From assembly GCA_040386975.1 (NCBI GenBank), contig JAZKEO010000032.1, positions 100,458 through 164,457 on the forward strand: a stretch of 64,000 bases of DNA, in the 5' to 3' direction. The stretch comes from M2408 sp040386975 (GTDB lineage Bacteria > Bacteroidota > Bacteroidia > Flavobacteriales_D > Crocinitomicaceae). Shown here piece by piece: positions 1 through 8,816 of this stretch (positions within the stretch are counted from its first letter, which is position 1; each line of letters opens with the position of its first letter). The notes under the pieces are model-generated. The model ran no database searches. It was not told the origin of the DNA and saw only the letters and a program-made list of their open reading frames with translations. The translations under genes and the position numbers were made by a program.

Positions 1-2
1 AA

Positions 3-395
3 AATAGCCCTTTGATTTCAAACAACATTGTTGACTTACAATTCAATACAAAAACAGGTGAATTGTTTATCATCACAGATATTGGTTTGGTTTCATATCG
101 CACAAATTCCTCTGAAGGAGACTCGAAATACGAAGATGTCATTGTATTTCCAAACCCTGTGAAACCTGAGTTTAATGGAGTTATCACCATACAAGGGATC
201 AAATATGATTCGGATGTGAAATTTACCGATATAGCCGGAAATTTGGTTTTTCAAACTACATCCAACGGTGGGACAGCAACTTGGAACGGTAAAAACCTCA
301 AGGGAGAAAAAGTTACAGCTGGAACATACCTCATCTGGACGGCTTCTAACACCGAAAAAGGAAGAAAAGTTGGTAAAGTGGTGATTTTGAATTGA
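3..395 (+). CDS. porZ: PorZ-like T9SS protein, C-terminal fragment (5' end outside window)
   Basis: The reading frame is open to the left edge, so only the last ~130 residues are present. They start with the end of a beta-propeller repeat (PLISNNIVDLQFN..TGELF..TDIGLVSYR), the pattern seen in two-component-regulator propellers and in PorZ. A Por-type beta-sandwich C-terminal domain follows (VFPNPVKPEF, DIAGNLV, ATWNGKNLKGEKVTAGTYLI, GKVVIL). PorZ is a cell-surface component of the T9SS attachment complex that binds A-LPS. The propeller-to-CTD junction fits PorZ best. Another propeller protein carried by T9SS cannot be excluded without the missing N-terminus. Confidence 0.7.
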   Translation, partial: NSPLISNNIVDLQFNTKTGELFIITDIGLVSYRTNSSEGDSKYEDVIVFPNPVKPEFNGVITIQGIKYDSDVKFTDIAGNLVFQTTSNGGTATWNGKNLKGEKVTAGTYLIWTASNTEKGRKVGKVVILN

Positions 396-476
396 GATTT
401 TCTTTTTTTTGTATTGCAAAGTTGACATTAGTTTTCGCAGAGTTCGCTAAGAATTAAATTATTAGGCAGACATTTT

Positions 477-628
477 GTGCATTGAAAACACAAATAAAAT
501 TTTAAGCGCAAAAAATTCAAGTGTTTGAGCGCAGCGAGTTTTGAATTTTTAGCGAAAGTTAAATAAAATCAGTTAGGTGTTTTCAAGCACTAGACTTTTT
601 GTTTCTTTTTTGTCAATGAAAAAAGAAA
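477..628 (+). repeat. Composite hairpin element, copy 1 (conserved loop GTGTTTGAGCGCAGCGAGTT)
   Basis: Nested inverted repeats lie in the convergent gap. The outer arms GTGCATTGAAAACAC (477-491) and GTGTTTTCAAGCAC (577-590) pair with one bulged A. The inner arms AAAAATTCAA (511-520) and TTGAATTTTT (541-550) pair perfectly around a 20-nt loop at 521-540. A third hairpin follows at 602-628. The same architecture and loop recur at 34314-34482 with different arm sequences. Function unknown; it lies 82 bp after the upstream stop codon. Confidence 0.75.
602..628. terminator. Bidirectional terminator-like hairpin
   Basis: TTTCTTTTTT and AAAAAAGAAA form a perfect 10-bp inverted repeat around the loop GTCAATG, placed between two convergent genes. 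It is the last hairpin of the composite element. A rho-independent terminator role is inferred from position and from T-rich flanks. Confidence 0.45.
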
Positions 629-637
629 AAGAGATTC

Positions 638-1318
638 TTATTGCCTCAAAATTCTCCCATCTTCCATTTCAATGATGCGATCTGTGTTTTGTGAAAAATC
701 AGGGTCATGGGTAACAATCAACAAGGTTTGGTTAAAGGAATGAGCTAATTCTTTAAAAATATCAAAAACGATTCCAGCATTTTTTTTGTCTAAGTTTCCG
801 GTTGGTTCATCGCCCATTAAAATCAAAGGATCGTTGATTAAAGCACGAGCGATTGCTACGCGTTGTTTTTGTCCACCAGAAAGTTGATTTGGTTTTTTTC
901 GAGCTTCATTTTCAATGCCTAAAATCCTTAATTTTTCGTACGCTCGGTGTTCAATTTCTTGCCGAGAATATTTATTCAATTTTAAACCAGGAAGCATTAC
1001 GTTTTCTAAAACGGAGAATTCATTTAATAAGTAGTGAAATTGAAATACAAAACCTATTTTTTCGTTTCTAACTAAAGCGAGTTGTCCTTCCTTTTTATCT
1101 TTCATGCTTATGCCATCAATCAACAATTCTCCTGAATAGTCAGTATCCATTGTTGAAAGGATGTACAAAAGTGTTGATTTTCCACAACCAGATTTCCCAA
1201 TTACTGAAACGAATTCGCCTCTATTAATTTTAAAATTAATCTCGCTCAAAACTTGAATTGTCACGGGGTCGTGGAATTCTTTTGAAATATTTCTGGCTTC
1301 TAAAACAATATCGCTCAT
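638..1318 (-). CDS. ABC transporter ATP-binding protein, LolD/MacB type
   Basis: This is a 226-aa ATPase of a MacAB/Lol-type transporter acting at the inner membrane. Walker A GKSGCGKST is at residues 41-49, the Q-loop glutamine at 93, the signature LSGGQ at 146-150, Walker B LILMGDE at 165-171 and the H-loop histidine at 204, so it should be catalytically complete. The length matches LolD (about 220-235 aa). It directly abuts the upstream permease stop codon (no spacer) and is the last gene of a three-gene operon with that permease and an HlyD-type lipoprotein. The adaptor favours efflux or export of a small molecule or peptide over lipoprotein release; the substrate is not visible. Confidence 0.93.
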   Translation of the reverse strand: MSDIVLEARNISKEFHDPVTIQVLSEINFKINRGEFVSVIGKSGCGKSTLLYILSTMDTDYSGELLIDGISMKDKKEGQLALVRNEKIGFVFQFHYLLNEFSVLENVMLPGLKLNKYSRQEIEHRAYEKLRILGIENEARKKPNQLSGGQKQRVAIARALINDPLILMGDEPTGNLDKKNAGIVFDIFKELAHSFNQTLLIVTHDPDFSQNTDRIIEMEDGRILRQ

Positions 1319-2578
1319 TTATTTTCCTCGAATTATGACTACTGGATCAATTTTACTTGCTTTTCTTGCTGGAAAATATCCTGCAAAATAGGTTGTTACC
1401 AAAGAGAAAATCGCTCCGATGGTATAATATTTTGGATCGTAACGTACTGGAAAAGTTTTAATTGTTGGTAAAGCTGGTGTATTAAATGGTATTTGGTCGA
1501 TGAGTGAGGTTAGAGAAAAACCAAATACTAATCCAAAAAACCCTCCAAAAACACCAATTGTTAAAGCAATTCTAATAAAAATAGATTTCACATCACTTCC
1601 AGAAAAACCTGTAGCTTTTAAAATGGCAATCGAATCCATTTTTTCAAAAATCATCATGTTTAAAATGTTGTAAATCCCAAATCCAGCAACGATTAAAAGT
1701 GTAATTCCCACAGCGTAAGAAATTAAGTTCCGAATATCACTCCCGGTTTCAAATTGTGAATTTGCCGTTTGAATGTCTTCTGCATCCACATCAAAAACCT
1801 GTGCAAACTCTTTCGCCATGGCTGGAGCCAAGCTCATATCTTTTAACTTGATTTGTAAATCTGTTACGTAATTGTTTGATTTACTGAGCAATTTTTGAGT
1901 TGTTTTTAAGGAAGCATAACTTTGCACTTTATCTAACTCTTGTAAACCTGATTGGAAAAATCCAACAACTTTTAGTTGAACTCTTTCTCCTTGCGAAGTT
2001 GTAACTTGTACGATGTCACCAACTTCTGCTAACATTTTTTGTGCTAAAGCTTTTCCTAAAATCACGCTGTTTGGAATGTTTTTTAGATCAATGTAATTCC
2101 CTTCAACGATATATTCTTCAAATTTAAACAAACGATTTTCTTCTTCTGGTTCAATTCCATTGATAACTCCTGTTAAATCCGTTGCACCGATATTGTAAAA
2201 CACTTGAGCGACAATTTTTGGTGCAAATCCAAGTACACGTTTATCGTTTTTTAATGCTTGAGTAATTGCTTGGTAATTTCGGAGTTCGTTTTTAGTTTTT
2301 GTTGGTTTGACAGAACGAATAAAATTTTCACTTTTTTTATAGTTTTCACTGAGATTTATCGGTTGAAACTCAGAAGGTTTCACTTCTTTATACATGCGAA
2401 CATGAGGAGTTCGATTTAAAATCAAGCCGTCGAGTAAGTCGTTTAAACCATTCATAAAACTTAAAAGCGTTACAAACATCGTGATGCTAAAAGTAACGCC
2501 AATTGCAGCGACCAAAGTTTGCTTCCACCTAGCTAATAAAAGTGATTTTGCTATACTTGTTTTTAGACTTAATTTCAT
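1319..2578 (-). CDS. ABC transporter permease, FtsX/MacB family
   Basis: A 419-aa permease with the LolC/E-MacB layout: one N-terminal membrane segment (about 22-43), a large periplasmic MacB-PCD-like domain (about 45-280), then three C-terminal segments (about 286-308, 337-360 and 384-402) forming the FtsX domain. The conserved cytoplasmic coupling region KMDSIAILKATGFSGSD lies at about 313-329, and the family ending FPARKASKIDP is present. It couples to the ATPase whose gene follows without a gap. Its start overlaps the stop of the upstream HlyD lipoprotein by 4 bp (ATGA), indicating translational coupling. Confidence 0.92.
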   Translation of the reverse strand: MKLSLKTSIAKSLLLARWKQTLVAAIGVTFSITMFVTLLSFMNGLNDLLDGLILNRTPHVRMYKEVKPSEFQPINLSENYKKSENFIRSVKPTKTKNELRNYQAITQALKNDKRVLGFAPKIVAQVFYNIGATDLTGVINGIEPEEENRLFKFEEYIVEGNYIDLKNIPNSVILGKALAQKMLAEVGDIVQVTTSQGERVQLKVVGFFQSGLQELDKVQSYASLKTTQKLLSKSNNYVTDLQIKLKDMSLAPAMAKEFAQVFDVDAEDIQTANSQFETGSDIRNLISYAVGITLLIVAGFGIYNILNMMIFEKMDSIAILKATGFSGSDVKSIFIRIALTIGVFGGFFGLVFGFSLTSLIDQIPFNTPALPTIKTFPVRYDPKYYTIGAIFSLVTTYFAGYFPARKASKIDPVVIIRGK

Positions 2579-3669
2579 TCTACTGGAATAATCAAGTAAT
2601 CATTTTTCGTAAGTCCTTTTAAAATTTCAACTTTTTCAAAGTCAATTAAACCTGTTTCCACTTTGATTTTTTCACCACTTTTTTTCACCACATAATGCTC
2701 ATCGATTAAAAATTTGCGTGGAATTGTTAAGGTGTTATTTTTTGTAAGGATAATGACATTTGCTTCCAAAGAAAGATTTGGATATAAAACTTCTGGTTTT
2801 TGCGTGAAAACAGCTTCAATTGTAAAGGTTTTCGAGCGTTCATTCAAAAAAGGATTGATTTTTGTCACAACAGCTTCAAATGTTTTGTCTTTGTAACTAT
2901 CCATATGAATGATGATTTTTTGACCTTTTTTTACTTTAACTATATCATTTTCATCAATTTGTAATTCAATAACAAAATCATTTGCATTTCCAATAACAGC
3001 AATCGGACTTTGCATATTTACCATTTCTCCTTTTTCTTTCAAAATACTGTAAACTCGTCCGTTTAATTCACTTTTTATGGTGAAATCATTTTCCAGTTTT
3101 TGAGAAATTTGTAAATTACGTTTTGCCTGTTGGTCAGAAAAAGTAAGTTGTTTTTTTAAATCTGAATACCTGATTAAGGCTGACTGATAGGTAGTTTTTG
3201 AATTTTGAAAAGCCAATTCACTTTGTTCGAATTGAAATTTAGAAGAAATTTTTTGTTCAAATAAACTTTTTTGTCTGACATAATTTAGGGAATCTGAAGA
3301 CATTTTATTTTTTGCAAAATCAATGTTTAACTTTAAGTCTTTTAACTTCGTTGCGTTTGCATCATAATCATTAAAATTGGCTAACAATTGAGCATTTTCC
3401 CGCGATAATCTCGAAGGTTCGTTGGATATGGAAAATAAGGCTTGATTTATTTTGATTTCATCTCCTTCAGAAATAAAAACATCTTGTAAAATTCCATTTG
3501 CAGTTGGATAAACTTGGTATTGATTTTGACTTTTAACAATTCCAGAAGCGTAAACAGATTCTGTAATACTACCAGCATGTACTTTTGTTGATTCTGGATC
3601 TTTCGAGCAAGAAAACAATATTGCAATTAATGAAACAGTATAAAGTGACTTAATAAAAGAATTCTTCAT
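2575..3669 (-). CDS. HlyD/MacA-family periplasmic adaptor lipoprotein
   Basis: This 364-aa protein has a lipoprotein signal peptide (hydrophobic stretch, then ILFSC with Cys21), so it is probably anchored in a membrane leaflet facing the periplasm. The split biotinyl-lipoyl-like half motifs flank a long helical hairpin (about 85-195). A beta-barrel region with VIGNANDFVIELQIDENDI and a membrane-proximal C-terminal domain follow. This is the membrane-fusion subunit of a tripartite ABC pump, with the permease and ATPase encoded downstream. No outer-membrane TolC-type partner gene is adjacent, so one encoded elsewhere would be needed. Confidence 0.9.
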   Translation of the reverse strand: MKNSFIKSLYTVSLIAILFSCSKDPESTKVHAGSITESVYASGIVKSQNQYQVYPTANGILQDVFISEGDEIKINQALFSISNEPSRLSRENAQLLANFNDYDANATKLKDLKLNIDFAKNKMSSDSLNYVRQKSLFEQKISSKFQFEQSELAFQNSKTTYQSALIRYSDLKKQLTFSDQQAKRNLQISQKLENDFTIKSELNGRVYSILKEKGEMVNMQSPIAVIGNANDFVIELQIDENDIVKVKKGQKIIIHMDSYKDKTFEAVVTKINPFLNERSKTFTIEAVFTQKPEVLYPNLSLEANVIILTKNNTLTIPRKFLIDEHYVVKKSGEKIKVETGLIDFEKVEILKGLTKNDYLIIPVE

Positions 3670-3740
3670 GAAAGTAAAGGTAGAAAAATAATTTGTTCTT
3701 TACCATGATAATTCTCAGTATTTTAAAAGATTAGCGCAGT

Positions 3741-4094
3741 TTAGAATAAATCTAAAATCTTTGGAATAAAAATAATTCCAGCTACAACACAAGAAAAAAT
3801 CGCTGCGATTAAAACTGCTCCAGCAGAAATGTCTTTGATTTTTTTTATTTCAGGATGTTTTTCAGCATGAACAAGGTCACAAAGTTTCTCCAAAGCTGAA
3901 TTAATCGCCTCCAAGCTTAAAACGAGTGTAGAGCAAATTAAAATAGTAATCCATTCATTTTGTGAAAGTGCTAAACAAAAGCCAAAAGAAAGTAAAACTA
4001 AAAACAGTAAAAGATGAATTTGAAAGTTTTTGTCTTTTTTGATGAGGTAAAAAAGTCCTTCAAAAGCAAAACGAAATTTAGTTAAAAACTTCAT
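3741..4094 (-). CDS. dgkA: Diacylglycerol/undecaprenol kinase family protein
   Basis: A 117-aa integral membrane kinase of the prokaryotic DGK family, which phosphorylates diacylglycerol or undecaprenol. Three membrane segments are visible (about 25-44, 48-66 and 90-115). The family signature is present as LEAINSALEKLCDL at 61-74 and KDISAGAVL at 87-95, carrying the acidic and asparagine residues used in catalysis. It starts 9 bp after the stop of the upstream membrane-protein gene, so the two are probably cotranscribed. Which lipid it prefers cannot be read from the sequence. Confidence 0.9.
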   Translation of the reverse strand: MKFLTKFRFAFEGLFYLIKKDKNFQIHLLLFLVLLSFGFCLALSQNEWITILICSTLVLSLEAINSALEKLCDLVHAEKHPEIKKIKDISAGAVLIAAIFSCVVAGIIFIPKILDLF

Positions 4095-4103
4095 GCTTGA
4101 ATC

Positions 4104-4778
4104 TTAGAATGATTTAAAACTTTCAGAAAAGAAAATGCGATCTCTATCAAGGTTTGAAGCCAATTTCTCTTTAAATTCTGCTCGCATTTTTTCATCTATG
4201 CAATCAGTTGGAAAAGAAACTTGTAAATCTTTGATGTAATCAAAAAATAAACTTTGTTGTTGTTTGTCAACCTTTCTCAAACCAGAAAAATAAACTACTT
4301 TTAAATCTCTGTCAGCCACAACAATCGCTTTAGAGGTAATTCCAACGCGGTATAAATTTTTACTTTTTGTCAACAAAGCAAAGAACAAATGATCCAAGCC
4401 CAAAACAAATAAAACAAAAACAATTGGTAAAGCTAAATCTGAAATTTGGTATAAAGCAAAAGCCATAAAAAAGTGTAAACTTGCTTCTAAAATCAAATAA
4501 AGATTACTTTGTTTGTAGCGATTTTCTCCCATCGGTGCATTCCATTGAAAACGAGAAATCTGGTTCACCATGCGAATTCCCATCCAACGTTTCAAAGAAC
4601 GTCTTCCTCCAATTAAGAAAAACAAAATCGCGAAAGAATAGAATATTTCTGTTTTGTAAGGAATATTTGCTCCAGATAATTTCAGAAATTCCAAAGGAAT
4701 ATCAAATCCAACAATGATTGTAAATGAAATTACTGGAAAAAGAATTAACAGTAATAAAATATTGATGAATTTGTTCAT
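4104..4778 (-). CDS. Hypothetical membrane protein
   Basis: A 224-aa protein not recognised as a named family. Hydrophobic segments lie at about 5-27, 43-58 and 95-135 (the last probably two helices), followed by a soluble basic C-terminal tail of about 85 residues. Two patches may be useful for a search: GGRRSLKRWMGIR (57-69) just after the second segment, and FQWNAPMGENRYKQ near 78-91. It is upstream of and probably cotranscribed with the dgkA-like gene, suggesting an envelope lipid context, but no function is assigned. Confidence 0.8.
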   Translation of the reverse strand: MNKFINILLLLILFPVISFTIIVGFDIPLEFLKLSGANIPYKTEIFYSFAILFFLIGGRRSLKRWMGIRMVNQISRFQWNAPMGENRYKQSNLYLILEASLHFFMAFALYQISDLALPIVFVLFVLGLDHLFFALLTKSKNLYRVGITSKAIVVADRDLKVVYFSGLRKVDKQQQSLFFDYIKDLQVSFPTDCIDEKMRAEFKEKLASNLDRDRIFFSESFKSF

Positions 4779-4806
4779 GGTAAATTATTTTAACACTTCC
4801 TCCCTT

Positions 4807-4871
4807 GAGAAGAAAAAGCTTAGCTTTTGAAGACTGAGCGTTAGCGAAAGAAGGATGGAGGTGGGTGACAA
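4807..4871 (-). repeat. Dispersed intergenic repeat module
   Basis: Read on the minus strand, 4807-4853 contains CTAACG, GTCTTCAAAAGCT and GCTTTTTCTTCT in the same order as 22522-22566 on the plus strand. The adjoining segment ending GGTGGGTGACAA (4860-4871) recurs at 44395-44416 with 3 mismatches over 22 positions. It sits 3' of the DUF349 gene. Function unknown. Confidence 0.6.
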
Positions 4872-4878
4872 ATTTAAT

Positions 4879-6615
4879 TTATATTTGTTTAAGCTTTTTT
4901 TGTAAATCCTCAATTTTACGTTTTGCAGCGTTAATTTTAGTTTCTACCTCTTTTTTCAAAGCATCTGCTCCTTTTGAATTAGCGAAAAACCCAAGATTAT
5001 TTTCAAACTGCATAATTTCGTGTTTCAAGGTTGCAATTTGATTGTGCATATCTCTTTTTTCACGGTCAATTAATTTCTCACTGTTTGGATTCGCTTTTAA
5101 AGAATCAATTTTGGCTTGAAAATGAACTTTATCTCTCTCAGCACCTTCTAATTTTAATTTAGAATAATGAGAGTCAATTGCTGATTTATATGAAGTGTAA
5201 ATTTTATCTTTTTCTTTGAAAGGAACATTTCCAATAGCGTTAAAAGCAGCCGAAAAATCACGTAAATCATCTAAAGTTTTACGTTTATCTTCTGTTGGAA
5301 CATATGATTCAATTTTTGAAATTAAATCTAATTTTAACGTAAGATTCTGCTCATTGTTTTTGTCCGCTTCTTCAAAGTGTTTTTGCTTAGAATTGAAAAA
5401 AGAATCGCATGCTCCTCTAAATTCTCTCCACAGTGCTTGTTCTAACTTCTGACCAGCATTTCCAAGTGTTTTCCAATCTTGTTGCAATTTCACTAAAGCT
5501 TGCGTCGTTTCTTTCCAGTCTTTAGATTCTTTAAGTTTATTTGCTTTTTCAATCAATGCTCTTTTTACAGATGCAATTTTCTCGTTTTCAGCTTTTAAAC
5601 CATCGTAAAATACTTTTTTCTTATCAAAAAAGGCATTACATTCTTCTCTGAAAGAAGTCCACAATTCCTCGTTTTCTTTTTTCGTTCCAAAACCAATTTC
5701 TTTCCATTTGTCTTGAAAAGTCAACAATTCGTGTGTTTTATCTTCCCACTCTTTTGTTGTTTTGTATGCTTCGATTGTTGAAACGAAGGTTTTTACTTCT
5801 TCTAAAAGTGCTGCTTTTTTATCAATATTTGATTTTAACTCTTCACGTTTTCCTTCATAAAATTCATGAATGCGAGCGTAAATAGCTTTTACAGCTTCCC
5901 AGTAAGAAGTTTTGATTTGTTCCCATTCATCGTTGACAACAGGACCAATTTCATCAAATTCGTTTTGTAAAGCCTTGATAGCAGTTTCAATTTCTTTGAT
6001 TGATTCAACAGTAAAAAGTGCTTTGATTTTGTCGATTAATTCTCTTTTTAATTGAGAATTTCTTTTTAAATCGTGTTCTTTTAACTCTCTGTAAATTTTT
6101 AAGTTAAAGAAGAATGATTCCAATAATTTTGAATATTCATTTTGAATATCTTGGCGTTTTTCACGTGGAATATCTCCCACATTTTTCCAAGCTTCGTGAA
6201 TTTCCTTGTAAGTAGAAACTGCAACACCAATGTTTTCTTCGTGTTGAATTAATTTTCTTAAACGCTCGATTAAGTTTTGTTTCAAACGTAAATGTGCTTC
6301 TTGCTCCAATTTTTGAGCTGAAGTAAAAGCTGTTTTGCGTGTTCTAAACTCCGAATAAATCGCAAAAAACTCTTCTTTCAAAGAATCAATTTCATTTTCA
6401 GTGTCATTCGAACCAACATGAATTACTTCAAGCCCTTCAGAATCTTCTGCATTCACCAATTGCGATTCTAAAGCTGTAACTTGTATTTTACGTTCTTCTT
6501 CAATTAAAAAATCCTGAAATTTTGACTTTAATTCGTTGATTTCAGTGTTTACCGCCATAACATCTTCGTTAGCGGCTAAAGTTTTAATACGTTCAAGAAA
6601 TTCTACTTTTTCCAT
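4879..6615 (-). CDS. DUF349 domain-containing protein
   Basis: A 578-aa, highly charged, almost wholly helical cytoplasmic protein made of repeated ~75-residue DUF349 units. Each unit carries a W-K/W-E-x-I-G/L-G core: EAWKNVGDIPREKRQDIQ, DEIGPVVNDEWEQIK, DKWKEIGFGTKKENEELW, QDWKTLGNAGQKLEQALW and AIGNVPFKEKDKIY. A coiled coil forms the last ~60 residues. There is no signal peptide. The start lies 2 bp after the PfkB-kinase stop codon, so the two form an operon. The molecular function of DUF349 in Bacteroidota is not settled and none is assigned here. Confidence 0.93.
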   Translation of the reverse strand: MEKVEFLERIKTLAANEDVMAVNTEINELKSKFQDFLIEEERKIQVTALESQLVNAEDSEGLEVIHVGSNDTENEIDSLKEEFFAIYSEFRTRKTAFTSAQKLEQEAHLRLKQNLIERLRKLIQHEENIGVAVSTYKEIHEAWKNVGDIPREKRQDIQNEYSKLLESFFFNLKIYRELKEHDLKRNSQLKRELIDKIKALFTVESIKEIETAIKALQNEFDEIGPVVNDEWEQIKTSYWEAVKAIYARIHEFYEGKREELKSNIDKKAALLEEVKTFVSTIEAYKTTKEWEDKTHELLTFQDKWKEIGFGTKKENEELWTSFREECNAFFDKKKVFYDGLKAENEKIASVKRALIEKANKLKESKDWKETTQALVKLQQDWKTLGNAGQKLEQALWREFRGACDSFFNSKQKHFEEADKNNEQNLTLKLDLISKIESYVPTEDKRKTLDDLRDFSAAFNAIGNVPFKEKDKIYTSYKSAIDSHYSKLKLEGAERDKVHFQAKIDSLKANPNSEKLIDREKRDMHNQIATLKHEIMQFENNLGFFANSKGADALKKEVETKINAAKRKIEDLQKKLKQI

Positions 6616-6617
6616 TA

Positions 6618-7547
6618 TTATCCTACTTGAATAGTCATTTCAAAATCCGCCAAAGCAATAAATTGTTGGATACGATTTTCTAAATCTGTTTGATTAATTT
6701 CCGTTAATCTTTCAGTACCAAATTTCTCAACACAAAATGAAGCTAAAGCTGAACCAGCAACAACTGCTCTTTTCATATTTTCGAAAGAAATATCATCTGT
6801 GCTTGACAAATAACCCATAAATCCACCAGCAAAAGTATCTCCAGCTCCTGTTGGATCGAAAACTTCTTCTAATGGTAAACCTGGTGCTGAGAAAACATTA
6901 TCTCCGTGAAACAATAATGCTCCATGTTCTCCTTTTTTGATAATCAAATATTTAGGACCCATTGCACGAATTACTTTTGAAGCTTTCAATAAAGAATTTT
7001 CTCCGGATAATTGTCTAGCTTCTTCGTCGTTAACAATTAATAAATCAACAACTTTTAATGTTTCTTTCAAATCATCCATTGCGATGTCCATCCAGAAATT
7101 CATTGTGTCCATAGCTACTAATTTTGGACGAGTAGTCAAACGCTCAACAACTAATTTTTGAACTTGAGGAGTTAAATTCCCCAACATCAAATAATCAACT
7201 CCTTGGTAAGAAGCTGGAATGATTGGATCAAAATGTTCTAAAACGTTTAATTCTGTTACCAAAGTATCACGAGAATTCATGTCGTTGTGGTATTTTCCTG
7301 ACCAAAAGAATGATTTCTCACCTTCTTTGATTTGTAAACCTGTTAAATCAACATTTCTGTCTTTCAACAAATCCAACATACTTTGAGGGAAATCGTCACC
7401 AACAACGGCAACAATATTTTGATTTTTCTCGAAAAAAGAAGCTGAAATTGCAATATATGTTCCTGCTCCACCTATTATTTTGTCTGTTTTTCCAAATGGA
7501 GTTTCAATCGCATCAAATGCTACACTCCCTACAGTTAATAAACTCAT
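6618..7547 (-). CDS. PfkB-family carbohydrate/nucleoside kinase
   Basis: A 309-aa ribokinase-fold sugar kinase. The N-terminal GG substrate motif (IIGGAGTYIAISA, about 24-36) and the C-terminal PfkB signature DPTGAGDTFAGGF (231-243) are intact. D237 is the expected catalytic base, and the GAGD forms the anion hole. The ATP-site region IIKKGEHGALLF is also present. The substrate cannot be told from motifs; adenosine-, ribo- and fructokinases share them. It is the first gene of an operon with the DUF349 gene. A TAACTTTG -7 element lies 25 bp upstream on the minus strand. Confidence 0.92.
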   Translation of the reverse strand: MSLLTVGSVAFDAIETPFGKTDKIIGGAGTYIAISASFFEKNQNIVAVVGDDFPQSMLDLLKDRNVDLTGLQIKEGEKSFFWSGKYHNDMNSRDTLVTELNVLEHFDPIIPASYQGVDYLMLGNLTPQVQKLVVERLTTRPKLVAMDTMNFWMDIAMDDLKETLKVVDLLIVNDEEARQLSGENSLLKASKVIRAMGPKYLIIKKGEHGALLFHGDNVFSAPGLPLEEVFDPTGAGDTFAGGFMGYLSSTDDISFENMKRAVVAGSALASFCVEKFGTERLTEINQTDLENRIQQFIALADFEMTIQVG

Positions 7548-7571
7548 CTTGAATTTTTAAAAATTAGAGTG

Positions 7572-7579
7572 CAAAGTTA
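7572..7579 (-). promoter_or_regulatory. Bacteroidota -7 promoter element for the pfkB-type kinase gene
   Basis: CAAAGTTA on the plus strand reads TAACTTTG on the minus strand, matching TAnnTTTG, 25 bp before the start codon. No TTTG -33 element is seen at the usual spacing. Confidence 0.55.
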
Positions 7580-7680
7580 GTGAAATTCTATGGATTATGA
7601 AAAAAAAGTCAAAACGTCTAATTTTAAAGATTTTTCCCGCAGATGTTCGCAGAAAAATTCGCTGATTTTTGATGAATTTT

Positions 7681-8784
7681 TTAGAATCGTGTCTGATTAA
7701 ATAATATGGGTAATTTTTCGTTTGTTGCTGGAAAATCTCTATTGTATTTAAATAGATCTTTTACTTCGGTTTTTGTAGATTCATAATTTTCATCAATTTC
7801 ACTTATACCTTTAATTAAAAAGCATTTTACACCGATAATTCGTGTTGAATTTTTTGTGGTTTTCATTAGAATTTCATTTTCTATACTTAAAAAATTTATA
7901 AAATAAAATGGATTATTGGTGTAAGAATTTGATGCACTTCTATATTTAAAATCGATGAAGATATTTTCATTGTTATAAACTTTATCAGAAGTCGTTGTAT
8001 GCGTATTACTTAACATGGTACTGTCGTTTGGGTCATAATAAAACTGAAATTGATTATCCCAAATTTTCTTCTCCTTATAAAAGGTAATGGATGGAATTGA
8101 ATCGGGAGTGCGACTAGATTTTTGAAAATTATGCTTTTTGTAATTTTTTACATTTCTTAAATCATTAAATTCCAGTTGATTATCCAAAAAACCAGTTAAA
8201 CTTAAAGCTCTATTGTATTGAGCAGTGTCAAATTGCCTTTTAATTTTTGATAAATCAGACATGTATTTTTTCTCATTACTCAGATAATATTCGAACTTGC
8301 TTTTTTTCTTTTTTGGCAAAACAGCTTCCATATCAGCCGTAAAAATTATATGAACAGTATCTTTATAGGTTTCATCAATGTAATAAGCCATTTCAAAATA
8401 AGTTCCTTCAATTTTAACACCTTCTTTTTTTACTTTTTTACTCGATTTCACTAAAATTTCTTGAAATAAATCATCATTAGTCATCCCTTTTACACTCACT
8501 TCTTCAATTTCTTGCGTGGTATTTTTCAAATAAATTATCGTATCATTTTTTGGAGAAAAGTTGATTGATTTGTAGGAAAGATGAGTTGCCGTAAGTGGTT
8601 CCAAATCTCTTTGTAAAATAAAACATTCTCCTTTTAAATTGGTTATTGAAATCGTTTCACCTGACTTTTTAGTTAAAAAAACATTTTCGATCGGAGTGTT
8701 TTTGTTTACATCTACAAATTTTATTATTACTTGAGAAAACAGATTTGTTGAAACGAAAAAGATGAGAATTAATAGATATTTCAT
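7681..8784 (-). CDS. Exported protein with carboxypeptidase-regulatory-like N-terminal domain
   Basis: A 367-aa protein. The start is placed at 8784 because MKYLLILIFFVSTNLFSQ is a clean signal peptide; an in-frame upstream ATG at 8853 would bury it. After cleavage a CarboxypepD_reg-like/DUF4480-type beta-sandwich follows (NTPIENVFLTKKSGETISITNLKGE, SYKSINFSP, about 30-95), as in Bacteroidota surface proteins. A ~250-aa domain rich in aromatic and charged residues completes it. No enzymatic motif is recognised. Likely periplasmic or outer-membrane associated. It is monocistronic by spacing. Confidence 0.8.
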   Translation of the reverse strand: MKYLLILIFFVSTNLFSQVIIKFVDVNKNTPIENVFLTKKSGETISITNLKGECFILQRDLEPLTATHLSYKSINFSPKNDTIIYLKNTTQEIEEVSVKGMTNDDLFQEILVKSSKKVKKEGVKIEGTYFEMAYYIDETYKDTVHIIFTADMEAVLPKKKKSKFEYYLSNEKKYMSDLSKIKRQFDTAQYNRALSLTGFLDNQLEFNDLRNVKNYKKHNFQKSSRTPDSIPSITFYKEKKIWDNQFQFYYDPNDSTMLSNTHTTTSDKVYNNENIFIDFKYRSASNSYTNNPFYFINFLSIENEILMKTTKNSTRIIGVKCFLIKGISEIDENYESTKTEVKDLFKYNRDFPATNEKLPILFNQTRF

Positions 8785-8816
8785 GCTTAATTTTTTCACC
8801 AAAGTAGTAAAAAATA

